A DNA stretch of 29,371 bases, from positions 1 to 29,371 of the forward strand of contig CAAEBN010000084.1 of the NCBI GenBank assembly GCA_900754075.1, in the 5' to 3' direction. Below the pieces are notes generated by a model. That model did no database searches. It saw only the letters and a list, made by a program, of their open reading frames with translations, and had not been told where the DNA came from. This document shows positions 1-7,361 of the stretch, one piece after another. Positions within the stretch are counted from its first letter, which is position 1; each line of letters starts with the position of its first letter. Origin of the DNA: an uncultured Collinsella sp. (GTDB lineage Bacteria; Actinomycetota; Coriobacteriia; Coriobacteriales; Coriobacteriaceae). The position numbers and the translations under genes were made by a program.

Positions 1-198
1 GACCGCCACGGCGTGGCGGAATAGCCTTAGGCGCAGGGGGCGCTGACGCGGCCCTCCCTCTTACACCACAATAATTCGCGCGATCCATACTATAGGTTCT
101 GTTCATTATCTTTTTGGATGTAAATGCTGTTCACTTAGCAACAGTACTCATATTTGGCATTTTTTGCCCACCGCCATATAACTAACGCCCTATAGCAG
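1..198. other. Left edge, no gene recognised
   Basis: I find no convincing gene here. A short plus-strand frame runs into the window from the left edge and stops at 22-24 (TAG); it could be the last few codons of an upstream gene but is too short to judge. Positions 3-19 form a 7-bp hairpin (CCGCCAC/GTGGCGG) without a T tract. The stretch 60-198 is AT-rich relative to the rest. Confidence 0.4.
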
Positions 199-237
199 AC
201 AAAAAACAGGCCGCAGCCCATCGCTGCGGCCTGTTCG
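199..237 (-). terminator. Intrinsic terminator after the Nramp gene
   Basis: Read on the minus strand, a perfect 12-bp stem (AACAGGCCGCAG / CTGCGGCCTGTT, 205-216 with 224-235) with a 7-nt loop is followed by a run of T. It begins 19 nt after the stop codon of the Nramp-related gene, so it should end the MgtE-like/Nramp transcript. Confidence 0.9.
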
Positions 238-253
238 GAAGCAAAAGTGGGCG

Positions 254-1516
254 TTAAGCGCTGTAGCCCATCGCTTGCAGCACAAACATGACGACCGTCA
301 GCACCGTAATCACGCCGATAGTCGCCCAAGTGAGCACGTTCCATACGCGGCCGTTGCGGTTGGCGCCCATAATGTGGCGATCCGCCGCGATAACCACCTG
401 AAATACCAGGACTACGGGCAGCAGCACGCCGTTGATGACCTGCGAGGTCATCATAATCTGGAACAAATCGACGCCAGGCATGAGCACCAACACGGCAGAA
501 ATGCCGATGATGGCCGTAATGATGCCGCGATAGACCGGAGCCTCGTCCCAGCTGCGGTCGGCACCGCGCTCCCAGCCAAATGCCTCGCAGATAGCGCTCG
601 ACGTAACGCCCGGCAGCACACAGGCAGCCAAGAAGCTCGCCGCGACCAGGCCCGAGGCAAACAGTACCGTGGACCACTGGCCCGCGATGGGCTCCAGCGC
701 GCGGGCGGCATCGGCGGCATCGCTAATCTGAATACCCGCCGGGAACAGCACCGTACCGGTCGTGATGATAATGAAGCCCGCAATGATATCAGCAGCGATC
801 GAGCCGCTCACGGTATCAATACGCTGCAGCACGATGTCGTCCTCGCCCGCATTCTTATCGACCACGTTATTCTGAGCCAAGAAGATCATCCACGGTGCGA
901 TGGTGGTACCGATCGTTGCGACCACGAGCGACACGTAGCTGGGATCGTTCTGGATATTAGGGACGACCAAGTCGACCGCGACCTCGCCCCAGTTGGGGCC
1001 GGCCATAAACGCGGCGACAATGTAGGTCACGAACACGCAGCTTACCAGCAGCAAAATCTTCTCGATGCGCTGGAAACTGCCCGACATGGTAAGCATCCAC
1101 ACCAGCAGCGCCACGAGCGGCACCGAGATGCTCGCCGGAACGCCAAACAGAGCAAGGCCACTCGCGATACCCGCGAACTCCGAGATGGTCACCGCCGTGT
1201 TGGCGATCAACAGCGCCGCCATGGCCAGCACGCTCTTGCGCACGCCAAAGCGCTCGCGAATGAGCGACGCCAGGCCCTTACCCGTGACGCATCCGCAGCG
1301 CGCCGCGGTCTCCTGCGTCACGATAAGCAGCACGGTCATGACGGGAAGCATCCAGAGCATCTTATAGCCATAGCTGGCGCCCGCGCTGGAATACGTGGCG
1401 ATGCCGCCGGCGTCATTGCCCGAAAGCGCTGCCAGAAGACCGGGGCCCATGGCGCCAAAGATGGCCGCAATGGTCAGCTTTTGCTTGGTGCTCGGCTTTT
1501 GCTTCGTGTTTTGCAC
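254..1516 (-). CDS. Nramp-related divalent metal (probably Mg2+) transporter
   Basis: This is a 420-residue polytopic membrane protein of the SLC11/Nramp fold, predicted to import a divalent cation across the cytoplasmic membrane. What is seen: helix 1 carries GPGLLAAL...DAGG (residues 24-38), where classical Mn/Fe Nramps have DPGN, so the Asp is kept (D35) but the metal-binding Asn is Gly (G38). Helix 6 reads APW (207-209) instead of the classical MPH, so the soft Met ligand is Ala. Known of the family: loss of this Met marks the Nramp-related magnesium transporters, one of which was characterised from the coriobacterium Eggerthella lenta. Mg2+ transport here is therefore an inference. I chose the GTG start at 1516 because it lies 8 nt after the upstream stop with a GGTGG ribosome site; the longer in-frame extension is overlapped by the upstream gene. 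The gene should be translationally coupled to the MgtE-like gene. Confidence 0.88.
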   Translation of the reverse strand: MQNTKQKPSTKQKLTIAAIFGAMGPGLLAALSGNDAGGIATYSSAGASYGYKMLWMLPVMTVLLIVTQETAARCGCVTGKGLASLIRERFGVRKSVLAMAALLIANTAVTISEFAGIASGLALFGVPASISVPLVALLVWMLTMSGSFQRIEKILLLVSCVFVTYIVAAFMAGPNWGEVAVDLVVPNIQNDPSYVSLVVATIGTTIAPWMIFLAQNNVVDKNAGEDDIVLQRIDTVSGSIAADIIAGFIIITTGTVLFPAGIQISDAADAARALEPIAGQWSTVLFASGLVAASFLAACVLPGVTSSAICEAFGWERGADRSWDEAPVYRGIITAIIGISAVLVLMPGVDLFQIMMTSQVINGVLLPVVLVFQVVIAADRHIMGANRNGRVWNVLTWATIGVITVLTVVMFVLQAMGYSA

Positions 1517-1524
1517 GCGACCAC

Positions 1525-3369
1525 CTACCCCATGACCGACATGGTGAGCAGCACCGCGGCGATGCAGTACGCCACACACGAGATCATGACGGCGATGACG
1601 TTCATGGCGGTGCCCGACGTATTGAGGTCGTGCTCGTCGCGCCAGAACAGCACCATCAGGTAAATCACAGCGCTCATGTTGCCAATCAGGCAGATGATGG
1701 CCGCGATGTTAAAGCAGCCGGTAAAGAGCCGCTCCTCAAACATAGTGGCATCGGGGAACGCGGCGGTGCGCACCAGCTGCGCGCACAGGTAGGTCACGAG
1801 TGACAGAATCAGGCCCATGCCCGTGCTCTGGAAGAAGAATCCCAGGTACGGCTTGGGCTCGTCGTCGTGACCGTCGTACTCGAGGAAGTAGTTCTTGACG
1901 AACGACACCATGCGCGAGGCAGCCAGCAGCACGAGCGGCATGGCGCACATGGGGAACACCACCAGATGCGCGGAGCCCAGCGCCGTCCCCAGCACCGTCG
2001 CCATAATGCACGAGGCGATGCCCCACACGACGACCCAGTACTGACGATGCACGAACCAGCTGAGCACGTTCGTCGAGTCGTCCGACGCGCTATCGCCCGA
2101 GCCGACACCGGCGATCTGCAGGTCCTCCTGATGCTCCTCGGCGATAACGTCCATGGCGTCGTCGAAGGTCACGATACCCAGGATATGACGGTTCTCGTCG
2201 CAGACAGGGATGGCAACCAGGTCGTACTTGGTCATCTCGTCCGTCACGTCTTCCTGGTCCTCGTCGGGCGACACGTAGACCAGATCGCGATAGGCGAGCT
2301 GGCCCAGCGTGGCGTCGCGGTCGGCCACGATCAGCGTGCGCAGCGAAAGCACGCCCGTCAGCATGCCGCTCGGATCCTCGGTATAGACGTAGTAGACGCT
2401 CTCAAAGTCCTCGTCGAGTTTGCGAATCGCCTCGATGGCATCGCCGACCGTCGCCGTGGCGGGCAGCGAGACAAACTCCGAGGTCATAATGCGGCCGGCG
2501 GTGTTGTCCTCATAGCCCAGCAGATTACGAATCGCCTTCTCCTCCTTGACGCCCATCAGGCGCAGGAGCTTCTCGGCCTTCTCGTAATCGAGCTCGTCGA
2601 TCAGGTCGGCAGCGTCGTCCGGGTCCATCATGGCCAGCATCGACGATGCGTCGGTATCGGACAGGCCCTCGAGCATCTCGGTCATAAGCTCGTCGTCATC
2701 GAACTCCGAGATGGCCTCGGCGGCCTGTGCCGTATCGAGCTGCGCGAACACCTGCGCGCGCAGGCGCGGATCGAGCTGCTCGATGATGTCGGCGATGTCG
2801 GCAGGATGCAGCTCGCCAAGTGTCTTGTGCGACACCGAGAGCTGGATGTTCTTAGTCGAGCGATCGAGCAGGTCCATGTAAGACCAGGCGATAATGTCCT
2901 CGCTGAGCGGCTTGCCCAGATGCTTCATAAAGCCCTCGACGACATGCTCGAGTGTGGGGCTGATCGCGCGCAGCAGACCGCGGGCACCAACTTCGGCACC
3001 CAGCAGGCGCAGCTGATTTTCGCCCGACATGGAAAACTTGATGTCGTTTACGCGCACGACCTTCATGCCCTGCGTGTCGACAATCTGCTTGTTAAGCACG
3101 TCGCGGGCAAGCAAGAGTTCGGTCGGCTGCAAGTACGAAAAACGGATTTCGGTGGCCGACGTCTTAAGGTGTACACCCGTCTCGTCGATACGGTCGACCC
3201 ATTTGCGCCAGCTGATCATAAACGGCGTCTTGCCGGGACCACGGAACGCGAGCGACGTCACGTGCGGAAAAACTTCGCCGGTTGCAATGCCAAAATCGTT
3301 AACCACGCCGAGCTTTTCGCCGTCGACGTCCAAGACCGGCAATTTGAGCATCTCACTCAGATAATTCAA
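1525..3369 (-). CDS. MgtE-like protein: PRC barrels, MgtE N domain, CBS pair, divergent 5-TM domain
   Basis: This 614-residue protein has the cytosolic architecture of MgtE magnesium channels preceded by PRC-barrel modules. In order: PRC-barrel-like (about 1-75, and a second about 85-150), MgtE N domain (about 185-290, with LHPADIADIIEQLDP and MDPDDAADLIDELD), two CBS domains (about 295-350 and 355-412), a plug-helix-like segment (DVIAEEHQEDLQIAG, 407-421), then five hydrophobic helices (about 443-465, 469-490, 508-534, 551-576, 586-609). The membrane part lacks the GGNAG-type motif of MgtE channels. The SG near 585 that may match the last MgtE helix is not followed by the expected pore Asp. 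It may be a regulator or partner of the adjacent Nramp-type transporter rather than a channel; this is inference. TTG at 3369 was chosen because GGGGAG sits 5 nt upstream and the PRC domain begins there; ATG at 3351 is the alternative. Confidence 0.85.
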   Translation of the reverse strand: MNYLSEMLKLPVLDVDGEKLGVVNDFGIATGEVFPHVTSLAFRGPGKTPFMISWRKWVDRIDETGVHLKTSATEIRFSYLQPTELLLARDVLNKQIVDTQGMKVVRVNDIKFSMSGENQLRLLGAEVGARGLLRAISPTLEHVVEGFMKHLGKPLSEDIIAWSYMDLLDRSTKNIQLSVSHKTLGELHPADIADIIEQLDPRLRAQVFAQLDTAQAAEAISEFDDDELMTEMLEGLSDTDASSMLAMMDPDDAADLIDELDYEKAEKLLRLMGVKEEKAIRNLLGYEDNTAGRIMTSEFVSLPATATVGDAIEAIRKLDEDFESVYYVYTEDPSGMLTGVLSLRTLIVADRDATLGQLAYRDLVYVSPDEDQEDVTDEMTKYDLVAIPVCDENRHILGIVTFDDAMDVIAEEHQEDLQIAGVGSGDSASDDSTNVLSWFVHRQYWVVVWGIASCIMATVLGTALGSAHLVVFPMCAMPLVLLAASRMVSFVKNYFLEYDGHDDEPKPYLGFFFQSTGMGLILSLVTYLCAQLVRTAAFPDATMFEERLFTGCFNIAAIICLIGNMSAVIYLMVLFWRDEHDLNTSGTAMNVIAVMISCVAYCIAAVLLTMSVMG

Positions 3370-3718
3370 TGGTGCTCCCCATCATTATTCCTGCGGACCG
3401 CGTGACCATGCCGACACGCAATCCGTGGACTTTTAGATATGTATACGCATGCGCGGGCGGCACGCCGCTCGGCGCTCACACCCCGTGCACGCGCAGAAAG
3501 CACCTGCATGGGGTCATCGACTGTATGGTCGAGGTTTGGATTTCACCTGCAACCTTTCTCTTGACCCTCATTAACCGCAGTAACTATAGCATCAGCATCG
3601 CGCTGCGGCACCGAATTTATGCGCTGCACATTGCGGGCATACCAAACGCTGACGTATCCGTGGCAGAGAGCCGGATGAGCACGGTGGGACAAAGCGGCTG
3701 AGACCGCCCTAAACGACC
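3370..3718 (-). promoter_or_regulatory. Long leader/intergenic region upstream of the MgtE-like gene
   Basis: This 350-nt stretch without a supported gene lies between the MgtE-like start and the deacetylase stop. On the minus strand it holds a GGGGAG ribosome site next to the TTG start, a strong hairpin at 3481-3513 and an AT-rich patch near 3433-3450. The length and structure would suit a cation-sensing leader, but I could not fit it to the conserved parts of the M-box (ykoK) riboswitch, so no riboswitch is called. Confidence 0.35.
3481..3513 (-). other. Hairpin in the MgtE-like leader
   Basis: On the minus strand CCCCATGCA pairs with TGCACGGGG (one A-C mismatch), and an inner GTGC/GCGC helix closes a short TTTCT loop. 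It lies about 110 nt upstream of the start codon and has no T tract, so it is more likely a leader structure than a terminator. Confidence 0.4.
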
Positions 3719-3745
3719 AGTCGTTTAAGCACGTCCCCAATGACT
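3719..3745 (-). repeat. 27-nt palindromic repeat, copy 1
   Basis: The arms AGTCATT and AACGACT (minus strand) enclose a 13-nt loop. The minus-strand sequence matches the plus-strand sequence of copy 2 (12221-12247) at 23 of 27 positions. The last bases overlap the TAG stop of the deacetylase gene. An additional palindrome, AAACGAC-CA-GTCGTTT, overlaps its left end (3711-3726). Confidence 0.7.
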
Positions 3746-5150
3746 ACTCTGTGGTGTCGTCGTCCTCGGGGAGTTGGGGGAACACGGCGTTTTTGGGCAT
3801 GGAAACCTTGGTGAGCGAGGTGAGCTTTTTGCTCAATGCCGTGTCCGTCTTGACCAGGTCGCTGAGCGTCACGATCTTGTAGCCGTCGGCAACAAGGCCA
3901 TCGATAATCTTCGGCAGCGCCTCGAGCGTCTGCTCGGCGCACTCATCGCTATCGGTGAGCAGCACAATATTGCCCGGCGTCATCGAGTCGAGCACGGTCG
4001 ATACTTGCTCGTCAGCACCGTTGAGCAGCCAGTCGCCCGAATCGATATTCCACGAAACCACGGCGGATACCAGATCCATCGAGTCGATCCAGTTTTGCTC
4101 GTCAAACGCGGCGTAGGGGGCGCGCAGCAACATCGTCTCGACGCCGGTCGCCGACTTAATCGCCTCGGTGCCCTTCGCGATCTGCTTGCGCACCGTCTCG
4201 CGATCCTCGCCCTTGAGCGAATCATCGCTGTAGCTGTTGGAGCCGACCTCGCACCCGGCATCGACAATCGCTTTGGCAGTAGCGGGCGAGGCCTCGGCCG
4301 CATCGCCCGAAAGGAAGAACGTCGCCGTGACGCCCTTTTCCTTGAGCACCTGCAAGATCTGCTTGGTCGCGCCGCTCGGACCCTCGTCAAATGTCAGGGC
4401 CACGTACTTTTCGTTGCCCTTGGGCGCTACGCTTGCGCACTCGACCACGCAGTCGGTGGCGGGCACGACCTCGCCGCGGTCCTGCGTCTTGCCCGACTGC
4501 TCGCCGACCCATACCTCGGAGCGGCCCTGAACGCCCCAGGTTTTGACATACTCAATGGCACCCGTGCCCTCGACCTTAAGCTTTGGCTCGATAGTCGTGG
4601 CCTGGACCTCGTGCTTTTCGTACACGTTGCGGCCATCCTTGACCGTCACCTTCTCGCCACCCGTAAGCTCGCGACTATCCCATTTGCCTTGTTTCACGCG
4701 CTTGCCGTCGACCTTCACCGACAGCTTTTCGCCGCCATGGCGCTTGAGCACGCTGTCGTCGACGGCCAGCAGATCGCCGGCGTCGTACGTTTCGGTCAGG
4801 CTTTGATCGTCGATAAGATTCTGCAACGTAGAGCCCACGCGCACCGCGGTCTTTTGCCCGTTGAGCTCCACGTCCACGCTGCGGTTGACGTAGCCCACGA
4901 CGGCAGCGATAAACAGCACGAGCGCGCAACCCACGGCGATGAGCGCATAGGGCAGACGGGACGGTCGACGCGGCGAGCGACCGTTGCCGATGCGCGCGCT
5001 GCGATCGCTAAACCCACGGCTATGGTTGAGGTACATCGCGCCGGGCTTACGGCGACGTCGACGCTGACCGCTGGGCAGCTGCCCCAGGTCACGGCGTGCC
5101 GTCGGACGCGCACCCGAGTGCCCGTTTAAGTTAGATCCGTTTTGGCGCAT
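3744..5150 (-). CDS. Membrane-anchored NodB-type polysaccharide deacetylase homologue, metal site degenerate
   Basis: This 468-residue protein has a basic cytoplasmic N terminus (1-66), one membrane anchor (68-88), an extracytoplasmic linker (about 90-190) that resembles the small beta-rich modules of cell-wall proteins, and a C-terminal NodB homology domain (about 248-432). The fold motifs are recognisable: TFDEGP (253-258), RAPY (343-346), WNIDSGDW (367-374). The metal and catalytic positions are altered. The HxxxH motif is replaced by N305 and D309 within GSNSYSD, and the late LxH motif is LLTD (397-400). Family members deacetylate peptidoglycan or other N-acetylated glycans; without the histidines this one may be inactive, bind a different metal, or act as a glycan-binding protein. 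ATG at 5150 has GGGAGG 4 nt upstream. The TAG stop lies inside a palindromic repeat. Confidence 0.85.
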   Translation of the reverse strand: MRQNGSNLNGHSGARPTARRDLGQLPSGQRRRRRKPGAMYLNHSRGFSDRSARIGNGRSPRRPSRLPYALIAVGCALVLFIAAVVGYVNRSVDVELNGQKTAVRVGSTLQNLIDDQSLTETYDAGDLLAVDDSVLKRHGGEKLSVKVDGKRVKQGKWDSRELTGGEKVTVKDGRNVYEKHEVQATTIEPKLKVEGTGAIEYVKTWGVQGRSEVWVGEQSGKTQDRGEVVPATDCVVECASVAPKGNEKYVALTFDEGPSGATKQILQVLKEKGVTATFFLSGDAAEASPATAKAIVDAGCEVGSNSYSDDSLKGEDRETVRKQIAKGTEAIKSATGVETMLLRAPYAAFDEQNWIDSMDLVSAVVSWNIDSGDWLLNGADEQVSTVLDSMTPGNIVLLTDSDECAEQTLEALPKIIDGLVADGYKIVTLSDLVKTDTALSKKLTSLTKVSMPKNAVFPQLPEDDDTTE

Positions 5151-5169
5151 GTACCCTCCCCCATAAACA

Positions 5170-5201
5170 CAGCGAGCCGGAGCAACATGTCTCCGGCTCG
5201 C
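5170..5201 (-). terminator. Terminator hairpin after the PRC-barrel gene
   Basis: An 11-bp perfect stem (GCGAGCCGGAG / CTCCGGCTCGC) with an 8-nt loop lies 22 nt after the PRC-barrel stop codon. On the minus strand it is followed by a modest T-rich tail (TGTGTTTAT). The deacetylase ribosome site starts just beyond it. Confidence 0.7.
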
Positions 5202-5222
5202 CTCCCATCATTTGGTACGTCG

Positions 5223-5978
5223 CTATTTGCTAGCTTTTGACGAGCCCCCGCTCGCCTTTTGATATTCGTCCTTAAAGGCCTTGAACATACCGCGCGTCTT
5301 GCCGAGCTGCTTGCCCAGTGCGCGGCTACCCTTGTCCACGGCGACCGACCCCTTGTCATCGAGCACCTTGGCGCCCTTCTTGACCTTATCGCCCACCACG
5401 ACACTGGCCTCGGCAGCCTTAGCGGCCGCGCCGCCCGAATACCCGAGCGACTTGACCTCGTCCGAGACAATCATCGCGCCGTTCTCGTAGCCGCGCAGCA
5501 TCGTCGGCGGCACCTGCGTGTCGCCCACCAACATGCTCGATGCGGCGCTGGCGGTCACATAGAACGTCTGCACAATGCCCGAGCGCGGCTTGAACTCAAC
5601 GTCCGAGCAGTAGCCCACGACATCGCCCGATTCCGTGCGCACGTCCATGCCAACCCAGATGATGCAATCGTCCAGGTTGATATCGAGGCGCTTGGCCGCG
5701 GCGGCATCGTAGGTGCCCTTGACGTCGTCGACCGCGACAGCGCCCTCATAGACGCCGATGGCATCGAGCGCCACAAACCGGTCGGGGCGCTCGATCATAC
5801 CCGCGATATCGGACTGGCGGACCATAAAGCCCACCACGCGCGTGCCACCCGGGGTAAAGACGGGAAAGTGAATCTTGCCGAGCTTTTTAGGACTGCGCGG
5901 CGTGCCGTCCTTTTTGGTGCGCTTGTCTTCGGCAGGCTTACGATAAACCTTGACGCCGACAAAATCCCCTGCGCGCAT
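5223..5978 (-). CDS. PRC-barrel domain protein
   Basis: This 251-residue soluble protein begins with a PRC-barrel-like fold (about 1-80; FVGVKVYRK, then a lysine-rich loop, then RVVGFMVRQSD). A second barrel-like stretch (about 105-150) contains VRTESGDVVGYCSDVEF. The C-terminal third is lysine- and alanine-rich (175-251) and probably extended or nucleic-acid/polyanion binding. PRC barrels serve as adaptor or ligand-binding modules; no specific reaction can be assigned. Its ATG shares one base with the TAA stop of the upstream YtxH gene (TAATG), which implies translational coupling. A terminator follows. Function unknown; an envelope or stress role is suggested only by the YtxH neighbour. Confidence 0.8.
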   Translation of the reverse strand: MRAGDFVGVKVYRKPAEDKRTKKDGTPRSPKKLGKIHFPVFTPGGTRVVGFMVRQSDIAGMIERPDRFVALDAIGVYEGAVAVDDVKGTYDAAAAKRLDINLDDCIIWVGMDVRTESGDVVGYCSDVEFKPRSGIVQTFYVTASAASSMLVGDTQVPPTMLRGYENGAMIVSDEVKSLGYSGGAAAKAAEASVVVGDKVKKGAKVLDDKGSVAVDKGSRALGKQLGKTRGMFKAFKDEYQKASGGSSKASK

Positions 5979-6367
5979 TATGCCTCGGTCGAGGACTCCG
6001 TGGCCTCGGTGCCGGCCTCGGTGACGTTCTCGACCACGACATCGGCAGCGGGCGTCACGTTGCCGCCCGAGATGGCGTCGTTGAGCTGCTCGCGAAGCTG
6101 GTCCATGCGCTCGCGGGCCAGGTCGACCTTGGCGCGCAGGTCATCGGTCTTGGCGTCGACCATCGGACCAAAGTCGTTGACCGCGGCACGAGCCTCCTCG
6201 GCACTGTGCTCGTAGGTGTCACGCATGTTGTCCCAGGCGTCGTTGGCGATATCGGCGGCCATGGCGCGGGTCTCGGCACCCGAGCGCGGGGCCAGAGCAA
6301 CGCCGATGATAGCGCCGGCGGCAGCACCAAAGAGCGCACCGGAGACAAAGCTGAAAGTCTTTCCCAT
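5978..6367 (-). CDS. YtxH-domain protein
   Basis: This 129-residue protein has an N-terminal glycine/alanine-rich hydrophobic segment (about 5-27, FVSGALFGAAAGAIIGVALAP) typical of YtxH-type proteins. An alanine-rich amphipathic helical part (about 30-105) likely forms a coiled coil, and the tail is acidic and Thr/Glu-rich. YtxH members are small, stress-linked membrane-associated proteins of unclear biochemical role. ATG at 6367 (MGKTF) is preferred; ATG at 6373 lies closer to the AGGAGAGG ribosome site and is a real alternative (two extra residues). A perfect TATAAT lies upstream. It is first in a two-gene operon with the PRC-barrel gene. Confidence 0.82.
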   Translation of the reverse strand: MGKTFSFVSGALFGAAAGAIIGVALAPRSGAETRAMAADIANDAWDNMRDTYEHSAEEARAAVNDFGPMVDAKTDDLRAKVDLARERMDQLREQLNDAISGGNVTPAADVVVENVTEAGTEATESSTEA

Positions 6368-6418
6368 GATCATTCCTCTCCTGCGGGCACCTCGATGCCC
6401 ACCGTTTGAATGCTGTCC

Positions 6419-6447
6419 ATTATACCCGCAGCGCAACACTTGCCGTC
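6419..6447 (-). promoter_or_regulatory. Sigma-70 type promoter for the YtxH/PRC operon
   Basis: A perfect minus-strand TATAAT (6419-6424) lies about 50 nt upstream of the YtxH ATG. The -35 position (6442-6447, GACGGC, 17-bp spacer) matches only weakly. The transcript would start near 6412. Confidence 0.6.
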
Positions 6448-6503
6448 GCGCTCATCTGCGTACGGTAAAAGCGCAGGTACATGATGGTGATAAGCGAGTG
6501 AGC

Positions 6504-7337
6504 CTACTCCTGCGGCATAGCCGGCATGGCGACCGTGGCGGCCGGGTTCTCGCCGGCGCCATCGACGAGCGGCAGGTTGCCCTCGTGCGCCGAGCCGGAC
6601 GGGGCCGTTGCCGCACCGCCAAAGACGGCCGCGGGGGCCTCGTGGTTCTCGGCGACCGCACCCTCGGTATCGATTGGCATCTGCGGCTCGTCGTCAAAGC
6701 TCGGAACGCCTTGGGGCTCCGCAGACTCGGGCTCAGCAGGCGCCTCGGCAACGGGCTCAGTGTCGGCGTCGGCAGGAGCGTCGCCCTCGGGCGCATCCTC
6801 GGCCACGTCCTCGCCGTTCGCAGCGGCAACGGCCTCGTGCGGGTCCTTGCCCTCGGCCTCGGCACGCATGCCCAGCACCAGGTTGCGCAGGCCCGCGACC
6901 GTGCCTTCCACGTCGGGGGCCGGCTGGTCGGCGTGCAGGTACGCCCAATCCATCATAAAGGTCGCCGACGACAGCGCGCCAATGGCCAACGCGTCATCGG
7001 GACACGAAAGCTCAACCTCAAAGACGCGCTCGTCGTGCTCGCTCACGCGCGTGCGACCGCACGAGATGCTGCCGGCAAGACCGGTCTCGTTCATGAGCTC
7101 GACCGTCACGTGCTCCAGCAGGTGGCAAAGCTCGGTCTGGCCCATGCAGTCCTGGAACTCGCGACCCGAATCGCCCAGGCACAGATGTTTGGCAATCGCC
7201 GGCACCAGGTAGTACACGCGCGCCGTGGCCTCGATATCCTCCGAGGTCATGAGCGGCATGCCGGGGTTCACCAGCACGTGCGCGCAAATCTTGTCCTCGC
7301 TGACGGTGACCTTAAGGATGTTGAACAGGCCTGCCAT
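6504..7337 (-). CDS. Protein resembling the cyanophycin synthetase N-terminal domain, with low-complexity tail
   Basis: This is a 277-residue protein. Residues about 45-130 resemble the N-terminal domain of cyanophycin synthetases: a GxxGRxF-like stretch (55-61), the signature HLLEHVTVEL (72-81, compare HVxEHVxxEL), CGRTR (93-97, compare GxTR) and an alanine-rich helix with DDALAIGA. There is no ATP-grasp or Mur-ligase domain, so it cannot make cyanophycin by itself. Residues about 165-277 are a low-complexity Ala/Glu/Pro/Asp tail, probably disordered. Known: in cyanophycin synthetase this domain helps bind the polymer; whether that applies here is inference. ATG at 7337 has GGGGAG 4 nt upstream. 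The CNNM gene ends 24 nt upstream, so the two are probably co-transcribed. I recognise no named family for the whole protein. Confidence 0.7.
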   Translation of the reverse strand: MAGLFNILKVTVSEDKICAHVLVNPGMPLMTSEDIEATARVYYLVPAIAKHLCLGDSGREFQDCMGQTELCHLLEHVTVELMNETGLAGSISCGRTRVSEHDERVFEVELSCPDDALAIGALSSATFMMDWAYLHADQPAPDVEGTVAGLRNLVLGMRAEAEGKDPHEAVAAANGEDVAEDAPEGDAPADADTEPVAEAPAEPESAEPQGVPSFDDEPQMPIDTEGAVAENHEAPAAVFGGAATAPSGSAHEGNLPLVDGAGENPAATVAMPAMPQE

Positions 7338-7361
7338 AACTCTCCCCTACTCTTCCTTGCC

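Noticed and set aside
3..19. Terminator at the left edge (CCGCCAC/GTGGCGG)
   Set aside because: Short stem with no T tract on either strand and unknown upstream gene.
3369..3701. 110-codon plus-strand frame in the MgtE-like leader region
   Set aside because: No ribosome site, no recognisable fold, and it overlaps the minus-strand start and leader hairpin; more likely non-coding.
3370..3718. M-box magnesium riboswitch
   Set aside because: Expected from context, but the conserved GGTGAGG-type core and the later conserved segments are not present in a recognisable order.
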